Assembly: GCF_016901035.1 (NCBI RefSeq)
Contig: NZ_JAFEUF010000043.1
Span: 1-32,575 of the forward strand
Source of the DNA: Streptomyces durocortorensis
Lineage (GTDB): Bacteria > Actinomycetota > Actinomycetes > Streptomycetales > Streptomycetaceae
Direction: 5' to 3'
DNA: 32,575 nucleotides
Within the stretch, counting starts at the first letter, position 1; every line of letters starts with the position of its first letter. Made by a program: the position numbers and the translations under genes. Positions 1 through 9,418 of this stretch are shown piece after piece. Below the pieces are notes generated by a model. The model was not told the DNA's origin. It did not search any database and saw only the letters and a list, made by a program, of their open reading frames with translations.

Positions 1-5
1 GACGG

Positions 6-863
6 TCAGTAGGCGTAGAAGCCCGACCCCGTCTTGCGGCCGAGGCGGCCCGCGTCGACCATGCGCTGGAGCAGCGGGGGAGCGGCGTACAGCGGCTCCT
101 TGTACTCGGCGTACATCGAGTCCGCGACCGAGGCCACGGTGTCCAGACCGATCAGGTCGGCCAGCTTGAGCGGGCCCATCGGGTGGGCGCAGCCCATCTC
201 CATGCCGTTGTCGATGTCCTCGCGGCTGGCGATGCCCGACTCGAACATCCGGATCGCGGAGAGGAGGTACGGGATCAGCAGCGCGTTCACGACGAACCCG
301 GAGCGGTCCTGGGCGCGGATCGGGTGCTTGCCGAGCACGTCCTGCACGACGGCCTCGGCGCGCGCGATCGTCTCGTCCGAGGTGGTGAGCGCCGGGATCA
401 GCTCGACGAGCTTCTGCACCGGGGCCGGGTTGAAGAAGTGGATGCCGATGACCCGGTCCGGGCGCGAGGTGGCGACGGCCAGCTTCACCAGCGGGATCGA
501 GGAGGTGTTGGAGGCGAGGATCGCGTCCTGCCTGGTCACCACCTGGTCGAGCACCTGGAAGATCTCGGTCTTGACCTGCTCGTTCTCCACGACGGCCTCG
601 ATGACGAGGTCGCGGTCGGCGAACTCCCCGAGATCGGTGGTGAAGCTCAGCCGGCCGAGGGTCTCGTCCCGCTCCTCCGCGCTGATCTTGCCGCGTTCGG
701 CGGCCTTGGAGAGGGAGTTGTGCAGACGGGTGCGGCCGATCTCCAGCGCTTCGCCGGTGGTCTCGGCGACCTTCACTTCGAGGCCGCTGCGCGCGCACAC
801 CTCCGCGATACCTGCGCCCATCTGGCCACAGCCCACCACTCCGACGCGTGCAATGTCGGCCAT
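6..863 (-). CDS. 3-hydroxybutyryl-CoA dehydrogenase
   Basis: A 285-residue NAD(P)-dependent 3-hydroxyacyl-CoA dehydrogenase, predicted to interconvert acetoacetyl-CoA and 3-hydroxybutyryl-CoA in the cytosol (butyryl-CoA or PHB supply, or fatty acid oxidation). The N-terminus carries the Rossmann dinucleotide motif GVVGCGQMGAG (about residues 7-17). The middle has the family block IGIHFFNPAP, with the catalytic His, followed by KLVELI with the partner Glu. The C-terminus has GRKTGSGFYAY, typical of the family. Length matches the usual 280-290 residues. The ATG at 863 is chosen because GAGGTGA lies about 9 bases upstream; the frame stays open further upstream but that extension is Ser/Arg/Gly-rich and unlike the family. 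It is transcribed away from the hydrolase gene to its right. Family assignment is firm; the physiological pathway is inferred. Confidence 0.93.
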   Translation of the reverse strand: MADIARVGVVGCGQMGAGIAEVCARSGLEVKVAETTGEALEIGRTRLHNSLSKAAERGKISAEERDETLGRLSFTTDLGEFADRDLVIEAVVENEQVKTEIFQVLDQVVTRQDAILASNTSSIPLVKLAVATSRPDRVIGIHFFNPAPVQKLVELIPALTTSDETIARAEAVVQDVLGKHPIRAQDRSGFVVNALLIPYLLSAIRMFESGIASREDIDNGMEMGCAHPMGPLKLADLIGLDTVASVADSMYAEYKEPLYAAPPLLQRMVDAGRLGRKTGSGFYAY

Positions 864-1065
864 AAGGTCCGTCACCTCGTGCCTTTCGCTGTTCTCCGTA
901 TCGCAGGGCCCCGTGTGATTCCGGGGCCCGCCTCGACCCCACGACGTTACTCCGAATGCCGACGTGGACGCCCCGCGGGTCATGGCGGCTACGGATGGGC
1001 ATGATGCGGTTACGTAGAGCAATCAGAGCCGGATGTGGGACGTGGCGGAGAGAGGTGGGCCAGGG

Positions 1066-2373
1066 ATGCGGCGGACGGGTGTGGCGAGAAGGGCGTTCGT
1101 GCTGAGCGCGGCCGGACTGCTGGCGGCGATGACGACGGCCGGTGACGCGGTGGCCTCGTCGGCGGGGAGGAGGAGAGGCGGTGGGCTGCCGGAGGCGGCG
1201 GCGGGGCAGGTGCGCGGCATGTGGGTCGCGACGGTCGCCAACCTGGACTGGCCGTCCGAGCCCGGTCTCACGGCGGCGCGGCAGGAGGCCGAGCTGTTCG
1301 CGTATCTCGACCGCGCGGTCGAGCTGCGGCTCAACACGGTGGTGCTCCAGGTCCGGCCGACCGCCGACGCCCTGTGGCCCTCGCCGTACGAGCCGTGGGC
1401 CGCCTGTCTCACCGGTACGCAGGGCAAGGATCCGGGCTGGGATCCGCTCGGCACTGCGGTGCGCGCGGCGCACGACCGGAGCCTGGAGCTGCACGCCTGG
1501 TTCAACCCCTACCGGGTGGCGAACCACACGGACCCGTCGCGCCTGATCGCCTCCCACCCGGCCCGGAAGCACCCGGACTGGGTCGTGCCGTACGGCGGGA
1601 AGCTCTACTACAACCCCGGGCTGCCGGAGGTCCGCCGCTTCGTCCAGGACGCGATGCTGGACGCCGTGCGGCGCTACGACATCGACGCGGTGCACTGGGA
1701 CGACTACTTCTATCCGTATCCGGTGGCCGGGCAGACCTTCGACGACGACGCGGAGTTCGAGCGGTACGGCGGCGGCTTCGCCGACCGGGCGGCCTGGCGG
1801 CGCGACAACATCGACCGGCTCGTACGCGAGACGGGGGAGCGGATCCGGGCGGTCAAGCCGCACGTCCGCTTCGGCATCAGCCCGTTCGCGGTCTGGCGCA
1901 ACAAGGAGACCGACCCGCTGGGGTCGGACACCCGGGCGGGCGTGCAGACCTACGACGACCTGTACGCCGACACCCGTAAGTGGGTCAGGGAAGGGTGGAT
2001 CGACTACATCTGCCCGCAGATCTACTGGCATCTCGGCCAGACCGCCGCCGACTACGCCAAGGTCCTCGCCTGGTGGAGCGCGACCGTCCGCGGCACGGGC
2101 GTGGAGCTGTACGTGGGGGAGGCGCTGTACAAGGCGGGCGACCCGGCTCAGGCCGAGGCCTGGCAGGACCCGGCGGAGCTTTCGCGCCACCTCACCCTCG
2201 CCGGGGACCACGATGAGGTGGGCGGCCATGTGTTCTTCTCCGGGAAGAGCGTGATGGCGGACCGCATCGGGGCGATGCGCCGCGTGGTGGCCGACCACTA
2301 CACGGACCGGGCCCGGCTCTACCCGGACCGGGGGCGCGCCCGGCCCTCACGCCGGGGCCCGGGACGGGGGTGA
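1066..2373 (+). CDS. secreted glycoside-hydrolase-like protein (GHL10/DUF187 family)
   Basis: A 435-residue protein of the glycosyl-hydrolase-like family 10 (DUF187, YngK-like). The family begins with a conserved RGMWVATVANLDWPS stretch, present here just after the signal region. Later blocks are YNPGLPEVRRFVQDA, the acidic barrel-strand motif DAVHWDDYFYPYPV and DYICPQIYWHLGQ. The N-terminus (MRRTGVARRAFVLSAAGLLAAM) has a twin-arginine RRAFVL motif, a hydrophobic run and a small-residue cleavage region, so Tat export is likely. The ATG at 1066 is preferred over the ATG at 1033 because AGAGGTGG lies 7 bases upstream and it places the Tat motif properly. Members are thought to act on cell-envelope glycans; the substrate cannot be read from the sequence. 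Confidence 0.9.
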   Translation: MRRTGVARRAFVLSAAGLLAAMTTAGDAVASSAGRRRGGGLPEAAAGQVRGMWVATVANLDWPSEPGLTAARQEAELFAYLDRAVELRLNTVVLQVRPTADALWPSPYEPWAACLTGTQGKDPGWDPLGTAVRAAHDRSLELHAWFNPYRVANHTDPSRLIASHPARKHPDWVVPYGGKLYYNPGLPEVRRFVQDAMLDAVRRYDIDAVHWDDYFYPYPVAGQTFDDDAEFERYGGGFADRAAWRRDNIDRLVRETGERIRAVKPHVRFGISPFAVWRNKETDPLGSDTRAGVQTYDDLYADTRKWVREGWIDYICPQIYWHLGQTAADYAKVLAWWSATVRGTGVELYVGEALYKAGDPAQAEAWQDPAELSRHLTLAGDHDEVGGHVFFSGKSVMADRIGAMRRVVADHYTDRARLYPDRGRARPSRRGPGRG

Positions 2374-2440
2374 CCTGCCCGGGGCCGGGCCTCGGGTCGA
2401 GCTGCCTGCGCCCGGCCTCGGGAGTCAGCTGTTGAGCTGT

Positions 2441-2474
2441 CGGTGCCGGCCCTCGGCGTGAGCCGTCGGCACCG
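2441..2474. terminator. inverted repeat between convergent genes
   Basis: Perfect 8-base arms CGGTGCCG (2441-2448) and CGGCACCG (2467-2474) around an 18-base loop that holds a smaller GGC/GCC stem. It lies in the 194-base gap between the hydrolase and the convergent DUF1918 gene, inside a run of degenerate repeats (variants of GTGAGCCGTC and CCGGCCTCGG, about 2390-2505). A bidirectional terminator is the simplest reading. There is no T-tract, which is usual for Streptomyces. Confidence 0.45.
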
Positions 2475-2567
2475 GGCATCGGTGTGAGCCGTCAGTGCCG
2501 GAGGGTCAGGACCTGCTGCGGACAGCGGTCCCGGCCTCCCGGCGCCGCTGTCCGCGTCGGGCTGCGG

Positions 2568-2780
2568 CTACCGCGCCTGCCCGTCCTTCGGCGGCGTCTC
2601 CCTGTGCTGGACGACGCTGTCGGGGCCCGGTGACATCAGGTGTTCGTGGCCGTCGTCGAAGCGGAGCCGGTACGGGGGAGCGCCCCCGTCGCCGAGCACC
2701 TCGATGATCTCGGCGACCCGGTCGTGCTGTCCCACGGTCCTGCCGTGCATCAGCAGCCGGTCGCCCGTGTGTGCCTCCAT
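2568..2780 (-). CDS. DUF1918 domain-containing protein
   Basis: A 70-residue protein starting MEAHTGDRLLMHGRTVGQHD, with the DUF1918 pattern: a small SH3-like beta domain opening with a GDR(L/V)xxHG turn, then a PPYRLRFDDGHEHL block and PGPDS. Nearly the whole protein is this domain. Its function is unknown in the family. The start is well supported by GAGGAGG 8 bases upstream of the ATG. It lies 47 bases downstream of the transporter on the same strand and could be co-transcribed with it. Confidence 0.88.
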   Translation of the reverse strand: MEAHTGDRLLMHGRTVGQHDRVAEIIEVLGDGGAPPYRLRFDDGHEHLMSPGPDSVVQHRETPPKDGQAR

Positions 2781-2827
2781 CGGGAGCGACCTCCTCACAG
2801 GGGGAGACGGTGTCCGTGTCGACAAGT

Positions 2828-3866
<1,039 letters not shown>

Positions 3867-3868
<2 letters not shown>

Positions 3869-5318
3869 GCAAGAGCGTAGCAGCGTCGCCGAACTGGTCA
3901 CTTCCCTGCGGGCCGAGCTGAACCGCTACTCACCCGGTGGAAAGCTGCCCTCCAGTCGTGCCCTCGTCGAACGGTTCCGGGTCAGCCCCGTCACCGTCTC
4001 CCGCGCCATCGCCCAGCTTGCCGCCGAGGGGCTCGTCACCACCCGCCCCGGCTCCGGCGCGTTCCGGGCGGAGCCCCGCGCCGCACTGCCCGCCCCGGGC
4101 GACACGTCCTGGCAGGAGGTGTCGCTGAGCGGCGACGGCGGACCCGAAGTCGTACCCCGTACGGTCGACGCCTCCGGCGTGCTGGTCACCCTCGCCGCCC
4201 CTCCGCCCGGCGTCATCGAGTTCAACGGCGGCTACCTCCACGCCTCGCTCCAGCCCGAGCGCGCCCTCTCCGCCGCCCTGGCCCGCGCGGGCCGCAGGCC
4301 GGGAGCCTGGGGCCGCCCCCCGACGGACGGGCTGCCCGAGCTGCGGTCCTGGTTCGCCCGCGAGATCGGCCCCACCGTCTCCGCCGCCGACGTCCTGATC
4401 ACCGCGGGCGGCCAGAGCGCCCTGGCCACCGCCCTGCGCGCCCTCGCCCCGCCCGGCGCCCCGGTCCTCGTGGAGTCGCCGACCTATCCCGGGATGCTCG
4501 CCGCCGCCCGCGCCACCGGACTACGCCCCGTCCCCGTGCCGATGGACGCCGACGGGGTCCGCCCCGAGCTGCTCGCCGACGCGTTCCGGGCCACCGGCGC
4601 CCGGGTCCTCGTCACCCAGCCGCTCTTCCAGAACCCCACCGGGGCCACGCTCGCGCCCGCCCGCCGCCCCGAGATCCTGGCCATCGCGCGGGCGGCCGGG
4701 GCGTTCGTGGTCGAGGACGACTTCGCCCGCCGGCTCGTCCACGACGACGCCGGACCGCTCCCCGCGCCGCTGGCCGCCGACGACCCCGACGGCGTCGTCG
4801 TCCACGTCTGCTCGCTGACCAAGGTCACCTCGCCCAGCCTCCGGGTCGGCGCGCTCGCCGCCCGCGGCCCGGTGCTGGAGCGCCTGCGGGCCATCCAGGT
4901 CGTCGACAGCTTCTTCGTGCCCCGGCCGCTCCAGGAAGCCGCGCTGGAACTGGTGGGCTCCCCGTCCTGGGGCCGTCACCTGGCCGCCGTCGCCACCGAG
5001 CTGCGCCACCGTCGTACGGCCATGGCCGCCGCCCTCTCCGGCGCGCTGCCGGAACTCGTGCTGCCGCATCTCCCGGCGGGCGGCGGCAGCCTCTGGCTCC
5101 GGCTCCCGGGCGGCGCGGGAGGGGGCGCCGACGAGCCGGCCGTCGTCTCGGCCGCCCTGCGCGCCTCGGTGGCCATCGCCCCCGGCCGCCCCTACTTCTG
5201 CGCCGAACCCCCGGCCGGACACGTCCGCCTGAGCTTCGCCGCGGTCTCCGGAGCGGCCGAGATCGCGGAGGGCGTCCGCCGTCTCCGTACCGCTTTCGAC
5301 GGGCTTCCGGGCGACTGA
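3867..5318 (+). CDS. MocR-family regulator (GntR winged helix plus class-I aminotransferase domain)
   Basis: A 483-residue MocR-type protein. Residues about 8-72 form a GntR winged helix (GGKLPSSRALVERFRVSPVTVSRAIAQLAAEGLV, then TRPGSGAF). The remainder is a PLP-binding aminotransferase-fold domain with VLITAGGQSAL, ESPTYPGMLAAAR, TQPLFQNPTG, VVEDDFA and CSLTKVTSPSLRVG, where Lys319 is the expected Schiff-base lysine. Such proteins usually sense PLP or an amino-acid adduct and control an adjacent gene; here that is the divergent EamA transporter, which shares the start-codon CATG. The frame is open far upstream, but that extension runs antisense through the transporter and is not real. The start is supported by the N-terminal domain boundary and the -10-like box. 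Confidence 0.93.
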
Positions 5319-5344
5319 ACGCGGCGTCCGGGACACAGGCCCTC

Positions 5345-5373
5345 TTGACCAAACAGGCGTTCGGCACCACGAT
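5345..5373 (+). promoter_or_regulatory. sigma70-like promoter giving a leaderless mRNA
   Basis: TTGACC (5345-5350), a 17-base spacer, then CACGAT (5368-5373), ending 6 bases before the ATG at 5380. Transcription would start at or next to the start codon, which has no Shine-Dalgarno sequence. Confidence 0.5.
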
Positions 5374-5379
5374 CCCGCC

Positions 5380-5955
5380 ATGACGCTTCGGGTCACCCTG
5401 GTCGCAGCGGCGCGCACCTCCTCCCGGCTCACCGAACGCTTCGACGACGACCGGCCGCTCGACCAGGCCGACTGGCACGAGGTGCAACTCGTCGCCCACA
5501 CGCTCGTCCCGCTCGGCGCCGCCGAGCTGCGCTACTGCTCACCCACCCCGCGCAGCCGCGCCACCGGGGACGCCCTCGGCTTCGCGCCGATGGCCCAACC
5601 GGCCCTGCGCGACTGGGAGATGGGCCGCTGGCGGGGGATGACCCTGGGCGAGGTCACCGCCCGGGAACCGGCCGCCGTGGACCGCTGGCTCGCCGACCCG
5701 CGCAGCGCCCCGCACGGCGGCGAGTCGATGCTCGGCTTCATCGGCCGCGTGGGCGGCTGGCTGGACACCCGCCCCGCCGACGACGCCCTCGTCGTCGCGG
5801 TCGCCGAACCCGCCGTGATCCGGGCCGCCCTCGTCTACGCCCTGAACGCCCCGCCCGCCACGTACTGGAACGTCGACGTCCACCCCCTGTCGACCATCAC
5901 CCTGACCGGCCTGCCGGGCCGCTGGAGCCTGAGCCTGGAGGCGGGCATCCGCTGA
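5380..5955 (+). CDS. degenerate histidine-phosphatase-family protein
   Basis: A 191-residue cytosolic protein with the histidine phosphatase (phosphoglycerate-mutase-like) fold. Retained family blocks are the FDDDRPLD segment, [16 protein letters not shown] (second basic cluster), [15 protein letters not shown] (catalytic acid region), [10 protein letters not shown] and [14 protein letters not shown]. The N-terminal RHG motif is replaced by VAAART and the C-terminal SHGGVIRA by AEPAVIRA, so both catalytic histidines are absent. The phospho-acceptor is missing, so ordinary phosphatase or mutase activity is not expected; a binding or regulatory role is possible. The frame is intact, so this looks like repurposing rather than decay. 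It follows the MocR gene by 61 bases but has its own promoter-like sequence. Confidence 0.85.
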   Translation: MTLRVTLVAAARTSSRLTERFDDDRPLDQADWHEVQLVAHTLVPLGAAELRYCSPTPRSRATGDALGFAPMAQPALRDWEMGRWRGMTLGEVTAREPAAVDRWLADPRSAPHGGESMLGFIGRVGGWLDTRPADDALVVAVAEPAVIRAALVYALNAPPATYWNVDVHPLSTITLTGLPGRWSLSLEAGIR

Positions 5956-6089
5956 CCCGCGCAGCGGCGGCCGAGGTCTTCGCCGTTCCCGGACGCCGCC
6001 CCTTCCCTCCGGTCCGACCAGTCGGTACGTTGCGGGGGCATCCGGTTCCGCCGCCGGACGCGCGCCCGCGACGAGGACGAGGAGGCCCC

Positions 6090-7259
6090 GTGCCGCAGAT
6101 CCACGGCCACTGCGACGACCGGTTCGCCGGAGTCCGGGACGCCTTCGAGGAGAACTTCACGGAGCGCGGCGAACTCGGGGCGGCGGTGACCGTCCTGGTC
6201 GACGGCGAAGCGGTGGTGGACCTCTGGGGCGGCTGGGCCGACGCCGCCCGCACCCGCCCCTGGGAGCGGGACACCGTGGTCAACGTCTGGTCCACCGGCA
6301 AGGGCCCGACCGCCCTGTGCGCCCATGTCCTGGCCGACCGGGGCCTGCTCGACCTCGACGCCCCGGTCGCCGCGTACTGGCCGGAGTTCGCCGCGAGCGG
6401 CAAGGAAGCCGTCCTCGTGCGCCATCTCCTCTCGCACCGCTCCGGAGTGGCCGGGCCCGACACCCGGCTCACCCTGGAGGAGCTGTACGACTGGGAGACG
6501 GCCTGCGCCAGGCTCGCCGCCACCGCCCCCTGGTGGGAGCCGGGAACCCGCTCCGGCTACCACGCGATCAGTTACGGATTCCTGGTCGGCGAAGTGGTCC
6601 GCCGGATCACCGGACTGCGGCCCGGGGCGTTCCTCCGGCAGGAGATCACCGGACCGCTCGGCATCGACTTCACCTTCGGCCTCCCGGAGAGCGAGACCCA
6701 CCGGCTCGCCGAACTCGTCCAGGAACGCCCCGACCGGGCCGCCCAGGCGGCCCTCCTGGACCGGATGACCCCCGTCGCCGTCGCCTCCCTGCTCAACCCG
6801 CCCACCGGCCGGGCCGCCGCCAACACCCCCGCCTGGCGGGCAGCGGAGATCCCCGCCGCCAACGGCCACGGCACCGCCCGCGCGGTCGCCGCGCTCTACG
6901 GGATCCTGGCCGGACGCGGCAGCCTCGGCGCCCACCGGATCCTCTCCGAGAAGGCCGCGGCCCGGGTCGGGGAGGGGCAGGGGGCCTGCCGAGACCTCGT
7001 CCTCGGCGACGGCTTCGCCCACGAGACGGAGATCGGCCTCGGCCTCTGGCTGAGCGGCGCGAACCGCTCGTACGGCCCCGACCCGCGTGCGCTCGGCCAC
7101 GACGGCGCGGGCGGTTCCTGCGGCCTGGCCGACCCGGATGCCTCCATCGCCCTCGGCTACGTCATGAACCGGATGGGCTCCCGGCTCGCCGACGACCCGC
7201 GCAAGACGGCACTGGTGGACGCCGTGTACGCGGCCCGCGGGGAGACCGCCGGGAGGTGA
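6090..7259 (+). CDS. serine hydrolase, class-C beta-lactamase / family VIII esterase type
   Basis: A 389-residue predicted cytosolic serine hydrolase. The active-site S-x-x-K is STGK (Ser68, Lys71) in [15 protein letters not shown] tyrosine block [17 protein letters not shown] includes Tyr157, and the third motif is HDGAGGS (His337), the HxG form common in esterase-like members. No signal peptide is visible, which favours an esterase over a secreted beta-lactamase. The GTG at 6090 is chosen because AGGAGG lies 4 bases upstream and family similarity begins immediately ([20 protein letters not shown]). Its substrate cannot be inferred. It stands alone between the phosphatase-like gene and the cyclophilin gene. 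Confidence 0.9.
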   Translation: MPQIHGHCDDRFAGVRDAFEENFTERGELGAAVTVLVDGEAVVDLWGGWADAARTRPWERDTVVNVWSTGKGPTALCAHVLADRGLLDLDAPVAAYWPEFAASGKEAVLVRHLLSHRSGVAGPDTRLTLEELYDWETACARLAATAPWWEPGTRSGYHAISYGFLVGEVVRRITGLRPGAFLRQEITGPLGIDFTFGLPESETHRLAELVQERPDRAAQAALLDRMTPVAVASLLNPPTGRAAANTPAWRAAEIPAANGHGTARAVAALYGILAGRGSLGAHRILSEKAAARVGEGQGACRDLVLGDGFAHETEIGLGLWLSGANRSYGPDPRALGHDGAGGSCGLADPDASIALGYVMNRMGSRLADDPRKTALVDAVYAARGETAGR

Positions 7260-7333
7260 TCGGAACGGCGCGTCCGACGTGCCGAACCAACCCGGGTTTC
7301 CCCTGTGGTTGTCAGGAATGTGAGGATGTCTCC

Positions 7334-7827
<494 letters not shown>

Positions 7828-7831
<4 letters not shown>

Positions 7832-7936
7832 CCGATCCGGTCCCTGACCGATCCGGTCCCTACGGGCCCGTGGCAGGACCGTTCCACCGGCGTACGCGTA
7901 CGCATCGGAGGAGCGGACCGGCCGCGGGCCCGCGGC
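7828..7936. repeat. tandem 16-bp repeat and two perfect palindromes between convergent genes
   Basis: CTGACCGATCCGGTCC occurs twice head to tail (7828-7843 and 7844-7859). Each copy contains the small hairpin GACCG-ATC-CGGTC, and the first includes the cyclophilin stop codon. Downstream are two perfect palindromes: GCGTACGCGTACGC (7890-7903) and GCCGCGGGCCCGCGGC (7921-7936). The 137-base convergent gap is therefore mostly self-complementary and probably ends transcription from both sides. Confidence 0.6.
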
Positions 7937-7968
7937 ATGCGCCCGCCCGCTGACGGAGAGGCCGAGAC

Positions 7969-8370
7969 CTACCGCTGGTCGTCGGACCGTGCGGCCCGCT
8001 CGGCGTCGCGCTCCTTGATGCGAGCGGTCTCCTTGCGCACCTCGGCCTGCGTGGCGCGCTCCTTCTGGAGCCACTCGGGCATCTCGTCCTTGAGCGCGTC
8101 GATCTGCTCGGTGGTGAGCGGCTCGGTGACCCCGCCGCGGGCGAGCCCGGCGATGGAGATGCCGAGCTTCGCGGCGACGACCGGGCGGGGGTGCGGACCG
8201 GTGCGGCGCAGCTCCACCAGCCAGGCGGGCGGGTCGGTCTGGAGGGCGTTGAGCTCGGTGCGGGAGACGGCACCCTCCTGGAACTCGGCGGGGGTGGCCT
8301 GGAGGTACACACCCAGCTTCTTCGCCGCCGTGGCGGGCTTCATGGTCTGGGCGGTCTTGTGCGACGTCAT
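7969..8370 (-). CDS. DUF5997 family protein
   Basis: A 133-residue protein recognised as DUF5997, with the signature KPATAAKKLGVYLQAT, TELNALQTDPPAWLVELRR, GPHPRPVVAAKLGISIAGLARGG, then TTEQIDALKDEMPEWL. The C-terminal third is highly charged (KERATQAEVRKETARIKERD) and likely helical. No catalytic motif or membrane segment is visible. It is divergent from the LysR-substrate-domain gene across 58 bases, so the two probably share control and perhaps a process. The function is unknown. The start at 8370 fits the domain boundary; upstream in-frame codons would run into the divergent gene. Confidence 0.85.
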   Translation of the reverse strand: MTSHKTAQTMKPATAAKKLGVYLQATPAEFQEGAVSRTELNALQTDPPAWLVELRRTGPHPRPVVAAKLGISIAGLARGGVTEPLTTEQIDALKDEMPEWLQKERATQAEVRKETARIKERDAERAARSDDQR

Positions 8371-8416
8371 GGGTCCAGGGTATCGACCATGGGACATACC
8401 TCCGACCACCGACCGG

Positions 8417-8422
8417 TAGCCT
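8417..8422 (+). promoter_or_regulatory. -10-like element of a probably leaderless gene
   Basis: TAGCCT ends 6 bases before the GTG at 8429, with no Shine-Dalgarno between. The -35 is not clear. The same TAnnnT-N6-start arrangement recurs elsewhere in the window. Confidence 0.4.
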
Positions 8423-8428
8423 GGTTCC

Positions 8429-9238
8429 GTGACAGGCTCGGACATCCCCTCATCCTTCAGGCTCGCGTACGTCCCCGGCGTGACGCCCACCAAGTGGGTG
8501 AGGGTCTGGTACGAGCGGCTGCCCCACACCGCCCTCGAACTCGTCCAGGCCTCCGCGTCCGATGCCCCGGGGCTCCTGGTGGACGGCGGCGCCGACGCCG
8601 GTCTCGTACGGCTCCCGGTCGACCGGAACGCCCTGAGCGCGATCCCCCTCTACACCGAGACGACCGTCGTCGTGATCCCCAAGGACCACGTGGCGACCGC
8701 CGCGGAAGAGGTGTCGCTCGCCGAACTGTCCGACGAGATCGTGCTGCACCCGCTGGACGACGTCCTCGACTGGGAGACCGAGACCCTGCCCGGCCGCCCC
8801 GCCGTCGAGCGCCCGGCCACCACGGCGGACGCGATCGAGCTGGTCGCGGCGGGCGTGGGCGTCCTCCTCGTCCCGCAGTCCCTGGCCCGGCTCCACCACC
8901 GCAAGGACCTGACCTACCGCCCGGTCCGGGAAGCGCCCGAGTCGCGGGTCGCCCTGTCCTGGCCCGAGGCGGAGGAAACCCCCGACCTGGTGGAGGAGTT
9001 CATCGGGATCGTCCGGGGGCGCACGGTCAACAGCACCCGCGGCCGCGCGGCCACCCCGCAGCGCCCCACGGCGAAGGCCAAGGACAAAGCCAAGGACAAG
9101 GCCAAGGGCAAGCGGGCCGGCACGGGCGGTGGCGGGCAGGGCGGTGCCCGGAACAAGCCCGCGGCGGGCAGGAAGCCCTCGTCGGGCGGCCGGGCCGGCG
9201 GCCAGAGCGGCAAGCGCGGGAAACCGCGCGGCCGGTAG
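8429..9238 (+). CDS. LysR-type substrate-binding-domain protein without a DNA-binding helix-turn-helix, with a basic tail
   Basis: A 269-residue protein. Residues about 10-195 resemble the effector domain of LysR regulators: LLVDGGADAGLVRLPV, AIPLYTETTVVVIPKDHVAT, LAELSDEIVLHPLDD and VAAGVGVLLVPQSLARLHHRKDLTYRPV. The usual 60-residue N-terminal winged helix is absent, since the protein starts at FRLAYVPGVTPTKWVRVWYERLP. Residues about 195-269 form a Lys/Arg/Gly-rich low-complexity tail including repeated KAKDK units. The tail could bind nucleic acid non-specifically, but that is inference. There is no signal peptide, which argues against a solute-binding lipoprotein. It is divergent from DUF5997. 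Confidence 0.85.
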   Translation: MTGSDIPSSFRLAYVPGVTPTKWVRVWYERLPHTALELVQASASDAPGLLVDGGADAGLVRLPVDRNALSAIPLYTETTVVVIPKDHVATAAEEVSLAELSDEIVLHPLDDVLDWETETLPGRPAVERPATTADAIELVAAGVGVLLVPQSLARLHHRKDLTYRPVREAPESRVALSWPEAEETPDLVEEFIGIVRGRTVNSTRGRAATPQRPTAKAKDKAKDKAKGKRAGTGGGGQGGARNKPAAGRKPSSGGRAGGQSGKRGKPRGR

Positions 9239-9305
9239 CGGGCACCCAGCCCGCCGGGACCGGCACGCGCGGTGTTCCGGAAACGCGTCGTGTCCCGGAA
9301 ACCGT

Positions 9306-9345
9306 CCCCGCGATCCACCACCCCCGCGATCCACCCCCGCGATCC
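9306..9345. repeat. three copies of an 11-bp repeat upstream of the membrane protein gene
   Basis: CCCCGCGATCC begins at 9306, 9322 and 9335. The copies are perfect, with 16- and 13-base periods. They lie in the 180-base gap before the membrane protein gene and could be regulator sites or simple-sequence drift. Confidence 0.6.
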
Positions 9346-9418
9346 GCTCCGGAACGCCACCCCGCGCCGGTTCTCTCGTTGATGAGGCAACCGCCGTACG
9401 CAGGGGAGCGCCCGACCG

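Noticed and set aside
9306..9345. CRISPR-like array
   Set aside because: The repeats are only 11 bases with 2-5-base gaps, there are three copies, and no cas genes are present.
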